From positions 1 to 10,443 of the forward strand of contig JAPLSI010000099.1 in assembly GCA_026398715.1 (NCBI GenBank): 10,443 nucleotides of DNA. Direction: 5' to 3'. The stretch is from Gammaproteobacteria bacterium (GTDB lineage: Bacteria; Pseudomonadota; Gammaproteobacteria; Xanthomonadales; Xanthomonadaceae). Position numbers and translations under genes: made by a program. Position 1 is the first letter of the stretch. Each line of letters begins with the position of its first letter. Below the pieces are notes generated by a model. That model was not told the DNA's origin. It saw only the letters and a program-made list of their open reading frames with translations, and searched no databases. Shown here one piece after another: positions 1 through 7,036 of this stretch.

Positions 1-731
1 CACAACGATTGCGTCAGCCGGTCGGCGTCGCCATCGATGTCGGGCAGGCTGGGGTCGTAGTCGCGTACCAGCTTCACCGACCACGCAGCTTCGGCATCGG
101 CCAGCTGGCGCACGCGCTCGAGCACCGAATGGATGTTCAGCGGGCGCAATTGGTTGGGCGGCGCAGGATTCATCAATCGATCCACCAGCGTCGCGAGGCG
201 ATCGACTTCCGCGCCGATCAATTCGATCAGTTCACGTTCGTCGTCGTTGTCCAGGCGCGTGTTGGCGCGACGGCCGAGCAACTGCGCGGCGCCCTTCAGG
301 CCGGCGAGCGGATTGCGGATCTCATGGGCGAGGCCCTTCAGCGCCGCCGTCAATGCCGCGGGCAAGGCCGTGGCCGGATCCTGGCCGGGAAACTCGTTGG
401 TGGGATGCGCTTCAAGCTGCACCCCGCCGTCGGCCTCGCGGCGCAACCACAGCTCGGCAAAGTGCTCGCTACCGCCGGGCCCGGGAAAGGCCAGCCGCGC
501 GCGATGCACCCGCATCGGCTCGCCGTTGTCGGGCAGGCGCTGCACCAGGGCCAACAGGCGGCCGCCTTCCACGTCCAGCGCATCCAGCGCCTGGCCCTGC
601 AGACGGCGGGCGCTGACGCCCATCCAGCTGGCGAAGGCCGTGTTGCAGTCGACCAGCGTCGCAGCCGAGTCCAGCCGGGCGACCGGGGTCGCCAGGTTGT
701 CGAGGTCGGCGGAGATTCCAGGCTCGGGCAT
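1..731 (-). CDS. ntrB: Nitrogen regulation sensor histidine kinase NtrB (GlnL), N-terminal part; runs off the left edge
   Basis: NtrB is the cytoplasmic kinase/phosphatase of NtrC. With PII (GlnB) it sets NtrC phosphorylation, and so sigma-54 transcription of glnA, according to nitrogen status. About 243 residues are visible. Residues 1 to ~110 are a PAS-type sensor region. The HisKA H-box reads LAHEIRNPLAGLKGAAQLL, with the phospho-acceptor histidine at residue 136; E. coli NtrB has it at 139. Dimerisation helices follow to about residue 190. The ATP-binding N, G1 and G2 boxes lie beyond the window. The ATG at 729-731 gives the normal NtrB N-terminus. There is no Shine-Dalgarno sequence, but a -10 hexamer sits six bases upstream, so the message may be leaderless. 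An in-frame TTG seven codons upstream is a less likely start. The gene normally follows glnA; here accessory genes intervene. Plus-strand open frames over this stretch are shadows. Confidence 0.93.
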   Translation of the reverse strand, partial: MPEPGISADLDNLATPVARLDSAATLVDCNTAFASWMGVSARRLQGQALDALDVEGGRLLALVQRLPDNGEPMRVHRARLAFPGPGGSEHFAELWLRREADGGVQLEAHPTNEFPGQDPATALPAALTAALKGLAHEIRNPLAGLKGAAQLLGRRANTRLDNDDERELIELIGAEVDRLATLVDRLMNPAPPNQLRPLNIHSVLERVRQLADAEAAWSVKLVRDYDPSLPDIDGDADRLTQSL

Positions 732-749
732 TGCACCATCATAGTGCAA
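731..749. promoter_or_regulatory. NtrC-type binding palindrome over the ntrB start codon
   Basis: TTGCAC-N7-GTGCAA is a perfect 6+6 inverted repeat. Within it, TGCACC-N5-AGTGCA (732-748) differs from the enterobacterial NtrC consensus TGCACC-N5-GGTGCA at one base. It overlaps the first base of the ntrB start codon and the candidate -10 hexamer, so bound NtrC would block ntrB transcription, as at E. coli glnLp. It also lies about 40 bases upstream of the divergent TonB-receptor gene. The repeat is seen directly; the identity of the bound protein is inferred. Confidence 0.72.
732..743 (-). promoter_or_regulatory. Candidate -10 element of a leaderless ntrB promoter
   Basis: On the minus strand TATGAT (738-743) is followed by exactly six bases and then the A of the ntrB ATG. 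A transcript started at the usual distance would begin at the start codon. This fits the absence of any Shine-Dalgarno sequence. No good -35 hexamer is seen 16-18 bases upstream, so the call is tentative. Confidence 0.4.
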
Positions 750-789
750 ATCACAGGACGCGTTGGCGAAACGCGATATGGTTAAGGCC

Positions 790-2857
790 ATGAAATCATT
801 CCGGAATGCCACGGCACTGGCCGGCCTGTGCCTGGCGCTGTCCGCAGGCGCGACACTGGCCCAGGACCTGCCCAAGAACCTGCCGGACGCCCCGACCAAA
901 CCGAGGGCCGTGCTGCCCGGCGTCGTGGTCACAGCAACCCGTACCGGCGAGGACCCGCTGCTGGTGCCGGCGGCCATCGATGTCATCGACGGCGCGGAAC
1001 TCCAGCGCGCGCAGCCTCGCATCAATCTTTCGGAAACCTTGCAGCGCGTCCCCGGCGTGGTCGCGCGCGACCGGCAGAATTTCGCGCAGGACCTGCAGAT
1101 ATCCATCCGCGGTTTCGGTGCGCGATCGACCTTCGGCGTGCGTGGCGTTCGCCTGTACACCGACGGCATTCCCGCCACGATGCCCGACGGCCAGGGACTG
1201 GTGTCGCATTTCGCACTCGATTCCGCCCAGCGCATCGAAGTGTTACGCGGGCCGTTTTCGGCGCTGTATGGAAATTCCTCCGGCGGCGTCATTGCTCTTT
1301 ATTCGGCCGAGGCGGCGCCACAGCCGACCCTCGGCCTTGAATTAGACACCGGAAGCCACGGCACATCGCGCACGTCGGCATCGCTGCAATCGCGCTGGGG
1401 CGCAGATGACGCGGGCAGCCTGGTGGCCGGCCTGTCGCGACTGGACACAGAAGGATTTCGCCGACACAGCCGCGCGCAACGCACGAGCGGCCAGGTCACG
1501 GTCAAGGGTGCATTTGGCGTCGCAGGCAGTTACACCTTGCTGACGAACGCGCTGGACCTGCGGGCCGATGATCCGCAAGGGCTGACTGCGGCTGAACTGT
1601 CGGGCGACCGTCGCGCCGCATCGCCGGGCGCGCTCAACTTCGACACGCGCAAGTCCGTCGCGCAACGACAGGTCGGCGCGCGACTCGAGCATCCGTTGTC
1701 GGAACGATCAACGCTTGCCATCACCACCTACCTGGGCCGGCGACGCACACAACAGATGTTGTCGGTGCCCGTGCCGGCGCAGACCGGCAGTCCGCTCAAT
1801 GGCGGCGGCGCCATCGATCTGGATCGCGACTATCACGGCGTCGATGCGCGCTGGCGTTGGTCCGGAGACCTGGCGGGCGACCCTGTTTCCCTCACCGCAG
1901 GCGTCGAATACGAAGTATCGGATGAGCAACGCCTGGGATTCGAGAATTTCGTCGGCTCGACCCTGGGCGTGATTGGCGCCCTGCGTCGCGATGAAGACAA
2001 TCGCGTCAGCGGCCTGGCCTTCTATGCACAAGCCGACTGGCGGCCCAGCGATCGCTGGCGCTTGAATATTGGCCTTCGCAACAGCCGCGTTCGCTTCGAT
2101 TCGCGCGAAATACAGCAAGACGGTGCCGGTCGCGGGCGTGCTGTTTCGGATTGCGCCGACGCTTAGCTTGTACGCGAATGCGGGCGGCGGCTTCGAAACT
2201 CCCACGTTTGCCGAACTTGCCTATCGCAGCGATGGGCTGAGCGGCCTGAATTCCACGCTGCGAGCGGCGCGCAGCGACAACGTCGAACTGGGATTGCGTT
2301 CCCGGCATGAAGGCCGCGATTTCTCAGCCGCGATCTTCGAAACCCGAACGCGCGACGAGCTGGTGGTCGTGTCCAACCAGGGCGGTCGCAGCACCTACGG
2401 CAATGTCGGCCTGTCACGCCGGCGTGGCGCGGAACTGTCGTATTCAGCGGCGCTTTCGGAACGCTGGCATGTCGCCACGGCCTACACCTGGCTTGCGGCG
2501 AACCATGCAGGCGGCAAAACCATCCCCGGCCTGTCGCGCAATAGCGCGTGGGCGGAACTGCGCTTCAGCCCGAACCTGGACCTCGACTTGATCCTTGAAG
2601 GCCGCTTCGCTGATCGCGTCTTTGCCAATGACGCCAACACCGCGGCAGCTCCCGCCTACGCCACATTCGACCTCGCCTTTGAAAGACGCATCGCACGGGG
2701 CTCGCTGGATTGGCGCTGTTTCGTTCGAATCAACAACCTGCTCGATCGCAAGGTCATCGGCTCGGTCATCGTCAACGATGCCAATGGGCGCTATTTCGAA
2801 CCCGCGCCAGGCCGCAACTGGGTACTGGGCATCAACGCGACCCTGCCTTTCGACTAG
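790..2857 (+). pseudogene. TonB-dependent outer-membrane receptor, broken by a frame change near 2105-2165
   Basis: TonB-dependent receptors are 22-strand barrels with an N-terminal plug that import siderophores, cobalamin or other ligands using TonB-ExbBD energy; the ligand is not readable here. The product starts with a signal peptide (about 1-24, ending ATLA before QDLP) and a TonB-box-like stretch PGVVVTATR. The plug follows, with SIRGFGARSTFGVRGVRLY, DGIPATMPDGQG and the RIEVLRGPFSALYGNSSGGVI hallmark split over residues ~85-175. Barrel sequence continues to TAG at 2164-2166. Homologous barrel sequence resumes in another frame at about 2112 (SKTVPVAGVLFRIAPTLSLY, then GGGFETPTFAELAYR) and runs to the TAG at 2855-2857. 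The join RFDSRE/KYSKTVPV looks too short for the extracellular loop expected there, suggesting a small out-of-frame deletion rather than a one-base error. The start could be ATG 790 or ATG 778; neither has a clear ribosome site. It is divergent from ntrB and shares the NtrC palindrome region. Confidence 0.8.
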
Positions 2858-3115
2858 ATGCGATTGATTTCCGCCCGCCTCGGTCATGACCGAGGCCGTG
2901 AACTTCAGTGCCGGGCTTGACGCCTCGAAATAGGTTGCGCTGAACTTCTTCACCGTCGCCTTCTTGCCGTTGATAAGCACCGGGCCGCCCGCCTTCGCCG
3001 TCACCGTCACTACGGCCTTGCTGGGGCAGCTGTGATTCAGTGCCGGAATCCATGCTTGCGCCTGGGCCAACGAAGCCATGCCAAGAGTGCCGAGAAATAC
3101 GATCGAACGAATCAT
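2444..3115 (-). CDS. Small secreted protein of unknown function; 3' part antisense to the receptor gene and probably frameshifted
   Basis: Not recognised. The first ~80 residues look like a real exported protein: a signal peptide (1 to about 19, FLGTLGMASLAQA), then AWIPALNHSCPSKAVVTVTA, a GGPVLINGKKATVKKFSATY segment and FTASVMTEAG. A single cysteine lies at residue 30 and the region is lysine- and valine-rich. The ATG at 3113-3115 has GGAG eight bases upstream. After residue ~81 the frame runs 410 bases antisense to the receptor gene and loses that character. Removing one G near 2872 would instead give EINRI and a TAG at 2854-2856, interleaved with the receptor's own TAG in a shared CTAG, so the ancestral protein was probably about 87 residues. 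The gene follows the PliI-like lipoprotein by 29 bases, so the two probably form one transcript. Confidence 0.5.
   Translation of the reverse strand: MIRSIVFLGTLGMASLAQAQAWIPALNHSCPSKAVVTVTAKAGGPVLINGKKATVKKFSATYFEASSPALKFTASVMTEAGGNQSHLVERQGRVDAQYPVAAWRGFEIAPIGIVDDDRADDLAIEQVVDSNETAPIQRAPCDASFKGEVECGVGGSCRGVGVIGKDAISEAAFKDQVEVQVRAEAQFRPRAIARQAGDGFAACMVRRKPGVGRGDMPAFRKRR
2877..2896. repeat. Perfect 20-bp palindrome at the convergent gene ends
   Basis: GCCTCGGTCA is followed directly by its exact reverse complement TGACCGAGGC, without a loop. It lies 20 bases past the receptor stop codon and inside the end of the small minus-strand gene. There is no adjacent T-run on either strand, so it is not a standard Rho-independent terminator. 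It could be a protein-binding site or a transcript hairpin with terminator-like effect. Confidence 0.5.
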
Positions 3116-3144
3116 TGTCGTTGCTCCGGTAAATTCCAGAAACT

Positions 3145-3804
3145 TCAATATTCAAGCGCCTGGTCCAACTTCATTACCCAACCCGACTCACCCTGGGTGA
3201 GCTTGTACTGCAGCTGGCGCGTCTTGCCGGTGGGCTCGGCATTGCTGTCACCTTCGCCATACAGGGGGAAGCGCTGCACTATCACGCCTTCCACCACCGC
3301 GAATTCGTCGTGGCCCGCATAGCCCTTGCTGTTGACCGGATCATCGCTGATCGGCGGGAAGTAGATGTCACTGAGGCTTTTCTTGTTGTTGGCCGAGAAT
3401 CCAATGGGCGTGGCATAGCTGCCACTGCCCGCGGAGTTGACCCATACGTAGATTTCCGGCGAGCCGTCGGCATTGATATCAGCCACTTCGGCACGGGTCA
3501 CCGTGCCTTCGATTTCGCGCGAGATGACGTCGTTGACTTCAGACAATCCGCTGGGCGTGATGGACAGGGTATTGAGCGAGCCTTCATTGCTCGCGTTGAC
3601 CACGAAATGCACGCCATGCAAATCGAATTCCTGATTGAAGTCGGTGCCTGCCGGAGCCTCGGACGGAACCACCACTGCAGGGGTCTGCACGGGTGCGACA
3701 ACTTCGCTGGTGCTACTGGCTTCGATCGGCTTTTCACCACAAGCAGCAAGAGCGATCGCGGTCACGACCGCAAGGCAGGTGAATCGGTTGTGGGCTATGT
3801 TCAT
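3145..3804 (-). CDS. PliI-like lysozyme inhibitor lipoprotein
   Basis: PliI-family proteins sit in the periplasm or on lipid anchors and block invertebrate-type (I-type) lysozyme by inserting a conserved loop into its active site. This 219-residue product has a lipoprotein signal: a hydrophobic stretch and the lipobox LAAC, with the lipidated cysteine at residue 22. Glycine follows, so outer-membrane sorting is likely. A Pro/Val/Thr-rich linker runs to ~55 and the inhibitor domain covers ~60-215. Family-like features include ADINADGSPEIYVWV (108-122), the SAGSGSY loop at 124-130 (the SGxY-type inhibitory motif), GFSANNKKSLSDIYFPPISDD and GYAGHDEFAVVEG. The ATG at 3802-3804 has AGGA seven bases upstream; longer upstream frames add no signal sequence. 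Recognition is from remembered family motifs and not from a search; the lysozyme class is inferred. Its position just upstream of another secreted protein suggests an envelope or defence role. Confidence 0.72.
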   Translation of the reverse strand: MNIAHNRFTCLAVVTAIALAACGEKPIEASSTSEVVAPVQTPAVVVPSEAPAGTDFNQEFDLHGVHFVVNASNEGSLNTLSITPSGLSEVNDVISREIEGTVTRAEVADINADGSPEIYVWVNSAGSGSYATPIGFSANNKKSLSDIYFPPISDDPVNSKGYAGHDEFAVVEGVIVQRFPLYGEGDSNAEPTGKTRQLQYKLTQGESGWVMKLDQALEY

Positions 3805-3879
3805 CGTTATGTCCTGGCTTGAGCTCAGATGGAAACTCCAGCAGGGCCGGCCTGCAACGTCGGCGGCCCCTTCCGAAAC

Positions 3880-3899
3880 TGGGTCCGTACGTGGACCCA
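3880..3899. repeat. Inverted repeat upstream of the PliI-like gene
   Basis: TGGGTCC-GTACGT-GGACCCA has two perfect 7-base arms around a 6-base centre, 76-95 bases upstream of the PliI-like start codon. The location suits an operator or an untranslated-leader hairpin. No T-run follows on either strand, so a terminator is unlikely. Confidence 0.4.
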
Positions 3900-3918
3900 C
3901 CACGCAACTACAGCTCGA

Positions 3919-4035
3919 TCAGTTGACCAAGAACACCGCACTGCAGCCATTGCACACAAAGATGGAGAAGTTGTCAAAGTCCCGATCCTGCCCGTAACGG
4001 ACGGCGGAATGGGACAGCTTGCAGCTGATCTTCAC
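3919..4035 (-). pseudogene. Possible cysteine-rich microprotein or remnant of a larger one
   Basis: Read from a GTG at 4033-4035 to TGA at 3919-3921, the minus strand encodes 38 residues: KISCKLSHSAVRYG, then a D/F-rich stretch, then FVCNGCSAVFLVN. The CxxC and upstream cysteine suggest a zinc-ribbon-like end. The same frame stays protein-like further upstream (APEYAVWLGAVPKSRDN, about 4071-4121) but is cut by TAA at 4051-4053, and it has no ATG and no ribosome-binding site. A decayed gene end is more likely than an active microprotein, and chance cannot be excluded. Confidence 0.25.
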
Positions 4036-4146
4036 ATTGCCACGGCCGACTTAGGACTCGCACCGACCGCGCTGGTTGTCCCGCGACTTGGGAACGGCGC
4101 CTAGCCAGACTGCGTACTCGGGCGCGTGGCGCCGGGAGGCGCGCCG

Positions 4147-4177
4147 GAAACGAAACGGCCCGGTTTCCCGGGCCGTT
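4147..4177 (-). terminator. Rho-independent terminator behind the glnA 3'-end remnant and the FG-GAP/Calx-beta gene
   Basis: On the minus strand a 10-bp stem (AACGGCCCGG / CCGGGCCGTT) with a 4-base loop is followed by TCGTTTC. It lies 25 bases after the stop codon of the glnA remnant. A 20-base core (4156-4175) is identical to the core of the terminator behind intact glnA (6975-6994), so this is a second copy of the glnA terminator that now serves the upstream FG-GAP/Calx-beta gene. Confidence 0.75.
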
Positions 4178-4198
4178 CCTCGAAGCCTTGTCCCGCCA

Positions 4199-4267
4199 AA
4201 CTCAGATCGCGTAATACATCGCGTATTCCAGCGGATGCGTGGCCGCGCGGAACTTGGTCACCTCGCC
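4199..4267. repeat. Direct repeat of the glnA 3' end, displaced copy
   Basis: 69 bases match 7037-7105 at 66 positions. With that copy it frames a 2,838-bp unit carrying the FG-GAP/Calx-beta gene. At the inner edge the match stops abruptly at 4267/4268; a one-base gap would extend it over ATC at 4268-4270. At the outer edge the two copies differ until the shared terminator core. Confidence 0.92.
4202..4267 (-). pseudogene. glnA: glnA remnant: last 21 codons and stop of a second glutamine synthetase gene
   Basis: Translates as [20 protein letters not shown] plus I and TGA, identical in protein to the end of the intact glnA in this window. The DNA differs at three third-codon positions (GAG/GAA, TAC/TAT, TAT/TAC), so all differences are silent. 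The fragment therefore diverged while part of a functional glnA, either a related-strain allele or a former tandem copy. It has no start and no catalytic part. It begins just after the stop of the FG-GAP/Calx-beta gene and keeps a glnA-type terminator downstream. Confidence 0.9.
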
Positions 4268-4268
4268 A

Positions 4269-6785
4269 TCAATACTTCGGGTCTCGCCGGCCACCACGAA
4301 GCCGTGTGCTGCTCGTCCGTATCACTTGAATTTCGGCAGGCCGCGCCGCAACGTCATCGTTGACGATGGTGCCCAGCGCGCTGCCATCACCCAGCACAGC
4401 GCCACTTACGTTGCTCACAGTCACCGTAAAATTCTCGTTCGGCTCGGGCGAGGAATCGCCGTTGATAGTCACCTCAAACACCAGGCGGGTGCGACCCGCG
4501 TCCAGGAAGCGGTTCGTCTGGCTTCGCGCAACGTAGTCGCTGCCGGCACTTGCCGCGCCATTGCTTGTGGCAATGTCAAACGTGATCGGGTTTGGCATCG
4601 GGCTCGACAATTGCACCACGAAGTTCACAGTGCTGGTGCCGCTGTTGCCCTCGGTCACGCTGGCGTCGGCGATGGACAGCTGTGCCAGGTCATCGTTCAC
4701 AATCCGCCCGAGGCCTTGGCCGTCGCCCAGACCGGCATCGAGGGGGTTGGCCAGATTGACGGTAAAGGTCTCGTGCCCTTCGACCGCTATGTCGCCATTC
4801 ACAGTGACCGCGAAGCTGGCGCTGGTGGCACCTGCCGGAATGGTCTGGGCGATCGCCGCGTTGGACTGGTAATCCACGCCTGGCGCTGCCGTGCCCGGAG
4901 TGGTGAAGGCATCAAACGACACCGACGTCAGCGCCGGCTGCGACAGGCTGACGGTGAATTGGGCCTGCTTGCTGCCGCCATTCCCCTCGCTTGTCGAGAC
5001 ATCGTTGACTGACAACGACTGCAGCGGTCCCGACAGGGAAGCGGGCATCGCGTTGATCATCACGCCGCGCTGCCCGGGCGCACTGCCGTAAGGACCATTG
5101 AAGGTGTAGACCAGATCCAGGCGACCATCGTGATTCATGTCGGCCAGGTGCATGGTGTCCGGGAACGGGTCGTTGGCCGGATAGGCGAGCATGTTTTCAT
5201 AGCGTAGTTGACCGTTGCCGATATTGCGCAGTTGCTTGTGCTGCACCCTGCCTTCCCAGCGGCTTTGCGATCGCAGGAACACATCGGGCGCGCCGTCGCC
5301 GTTGACCGGCAACACCTGGATGAACAGCGAACCGCCCAGATCGGCCAGGTCGAAGGCCCCGCCCAGGGGCTGGAAATCGAGGCCGGTCAGGCCGCGGGCG
5401 ACGCGAACCACGGAGAACGCAGCACCAAACGGTTGATTGTCGAGTTGACCGGTTGCCCAGGCCACGAAATCCAGCACGCCGTCACCATCCATGTCGGCGA
5501 CCTGGATGTCTGCCACGCCTTCGATGGAGGCAGTGTCAAATCCGAGGTCGACATGGAAGGAGCCGTTGCCCGCGTTGTAGACGCCGGGGAAAAGTGCGAT
5601 ATCACGCTGGTAGAAGAAACTGCCACCATCATTGCGCAATACCGCCACGTCACCGACTGGACCGCGGCCGATCAGCAGGTCCGGGTCGCCGTCGGCATCC
5701 AGGTCGGCAAACCTGGGCCAGCTCAGGTTGCGATAGGCGTTGCTGGGCGTCGACAAGGGAATGACCTGGCCGACCGTAAACGCGCCCAGGCCGTTGTTGA
5801 CCAGCATGTACATCCCTGACTCGCCCACCGGCGCACCCGGCACCTGCATGCCTGCCGACATCAGGATGTCGACGTCGCCGTCGCGATCAATGTCGGCAGC
5901 GCTCAAGCCGGTGCCATAGGCAACGTTGCTGGACAGCGCCTGCACGGCGTAAGGATTGCCAGGACCGCTCATGAATGCGTAGTGATGCGTGTGCCATAGC
6001 GGGTTGCCGTTGTTCGGATCGTTTATCGGCCGGCCATCCTCGTTGTTGCAGGCAAAGGCGATGTCGTCCTTGCCGTCGCCATTGAAATCGGCCACCGCCG
6101 CGGCGAACAAGCTCGGCATCATCAGCGGCGTTACGCCGAACCAGCGGGCGGTTGTTTCGATGAACTGGCCATCTGCAGTGTAGGTGTACACGTAGACCTG
6201 GGTGAGCTTCTCGGTATACCAGTCGGACTGCGCCACACTGGGCGGGATGACCGAGAGGATCGCATCCATCTCGCCGTCGTTGCCCAGGTCCGCGACCGTG
6301 ACGAACGTGCCGGCATAGGTGTTGGTTCCGGGATACGGGCCGAGCACCCGCTTCCACCGGCTGGTCTCGGCGTATTGGGTCTGGTTGCATTCCGGTGAGC
6401 CGACGCCTCCCGAGGCAGTCAGGACCACGGTCGCGGCCGCTTGTTGGCCGCTCCAGTCCGTTACGTCCAGATCGGCATGGTAGTTGCTGCACACGGTTGC
6501 CGCCGAGAAGCGGATGATGACCTGGCAGCTGGCACCGGCGGCCATGCCCAATGGCAAGGTGCAGGTGCTGCGGTGCAACCAGAACTGTCCGCCCCAGAGA
6601 TGGATGTCCGCGAATGCCCGCGTGCTGCCGGTGTTCTGGATCGAGAGGCGGGTCTCGAGTACTTGCCCCGGGGGCGCGGCGCCCATGTTGACCGCAGGAC
6701 CAGGAGTCACGACCAGCTGCGCACAGGCCTGCCAGGCTGTCAGGCACAGGAACAGGAAGGTGGCCAATCGCCAGCGGTTGCTCAT
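4269..6785 (-). CDS. Secreted FG-GAP beta-propeller protein with two Calx-beta domains
   Basis: 838 residues with a signal peptide (about 1-22, FLFLCLTAWQACA). Residues ~23-125 resemble an ASH-type immunoglobulin-like domain (IQNTGSTRAF, then WLHRSTCTLPLG). Seven FG-GAP/VCBS calcium-loop repeats of the V-A-D-x-D-x-D-G-x-x-D type lie at 164, 231, 296, 359, 429, 491 and 547, spaced 56-70 residues, the number for one closed seven-bladed propeller. Two Calx-beta domains follow at about 588-699 and 702-811, each with an SEGN/TEGN entry and ending IVNDD. The last 27 residues form an Arg-rich tail that stops two bases before the glnA remnant and may be truncated. The ATG at 6783-6785 has GAGGA about eight bases upstream and precedes the signal peptide; the longer upstream frame adds nothing. 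Such proteins are extracellular calcium-binding or adhesive, but the exact function is unknown. The gene lies downstream of the glnA terminator, so it needs its own promoter. Confidence 0.85.
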   Translation of the reverse strand: MSNRWRLATFLFLCLTAWQACAQLVVTPGPAVNMGAAPPGQVLETRLSIQNTGSTRAFADIHLWGGQFWLHRSTCTLPLGMAAGASCQVIIRFSAATVCSNYHADLDVTDWSGQQAAATVVLTASGGVGSPECNQTQYAETSRWKRVLGPYPGTNTYAGTFVTVADLGNDGEMDAILSVIPPSVAQSDWYTEKLTQVYVYTYTADGQFIETTARWFGVTPLMMPSLFAAAVADFNGDGKDDIAFACNNEDGRPINDPNNGNPLWHTHHYAFMSGPGNPYAVQALSSNVAYGTGLSAADIDRDGDVDILMSAGMQVPGAPVGESGMYMLVNNGLGAFTVGQVIPLSTPSNAYRNLSWPRFADLDADGDPDLLIGRGPVGDVAVLRNDGGSFFYQRDIALFPGVYNAGNGSFHVDLGFDTASIEGVADIQVADMDGDGVLDFVAWATGQLDNQPFGAAFSVVRVARGLTGLDFQPLGGAFDLADLGGSLFIQVLPVNGDGAPDVFLRSQSRWEGRVQHKQLRNIGNGQLRYENMLAYPANDPFPDTMHLADMNHDGRLDLVYTFNGPYGSAPGQRGVMINAMPASLSGPLQSLSVNDVSTSEGNGGSKQAQFTVSLSQPALTSVSFDAFTTPGTAAPGVDYQSNAAIAQTIPAGATSASFAVTVNGDIAVEGHETFTVNLANPLDAGLGDGQGLGRIVNDDLAQLSIADASVTEGNSGTSTVNFVVQLSSPMPNPITFDIATSNGAASAGSDYVARSQTNRFLDAGRTRLVFEVTINGDSSPEPNENFTVTVSNVSGAVLGDGSALGTIVNDDVAARPAEIQVIRTSSTRLRGGRRDPKY

Positions 6786-6964
6786 ACCATTTTCCTCGGA
6801 AGGCGCTGGCGGCGTTGGGGCGCTGTCGCGATTGATGCCGCGACCGCCGACTTCCCCTGCGACGGCCGCACTATGGCGAGTATGTGCCTTCCCCCGGCTT
6901 TCTACTATGACCTGCGAAAGCAAGACGCCGCCAGGGTGACCGTGTGGAATTCGCCGGCCGTGCC

Positions 6965-6995
6965 AAAAAAGAAGCGGCCCGGTTTCCCGGGCCGC
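6965..6995 (-). terminator. Rho-independent terminator of glnA
   Basis: On the minus strand a perfect 9-bp G+C stem (GCGGCCCGG / CCGGGCCGC) with a 4-base loop is followed by TTCTTTTTT. It starts 45 bases after the glnA stop. Stem and T-run are both strong, so little read-through into the FG-GAP/Calx-beta gene is expected. Confidence 0.9.
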
Positions 6996-7036
6996 TGACT
7001 GGGCGCAAGCCGCGACGAATCTCGCGACTGGGCTGG

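Larger units (their letters stand above)
3805..4146. other. Intergenic stretch with no complete gene
   Basis: About 340 bases between the PliI-like gene and the terminator behind the FG-GAP/Calx-beta gene. It holds an inverted repeat (3880-3899), the upstream region of the PliI-like gene, and a minus-strand frame encoding a cysteine-containing peptide interrupted by a stop. No convincing sigma-70 promoter, RNA gene or mobile-element end is seen. Confidence 0.6.

Noticed and set aside
9..785. Long plus-strand open frame opposite ntrB
   Set aside because: Its Arg/Gln/Ala-rich translation is the antisense shadow of NtrB, whose H-box is unmistakable on the other strand.
4239..5819. Plus-strand frames over the FG-GAP/Calx-beta gene (4239-5012, 5208-5819)
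   Set aside because: Antisense translations of Calx-beta and FG-GAP repeats, with no domain or ribosome site.
4268..7036. Insertion sequence or transposon between the glnA 3'-end repeats
   Set aside because: No transposase, integrase or terminal inverted repeats; the 69-bp repeats are coding sequence with silent differences, unlike a target-site duplication.
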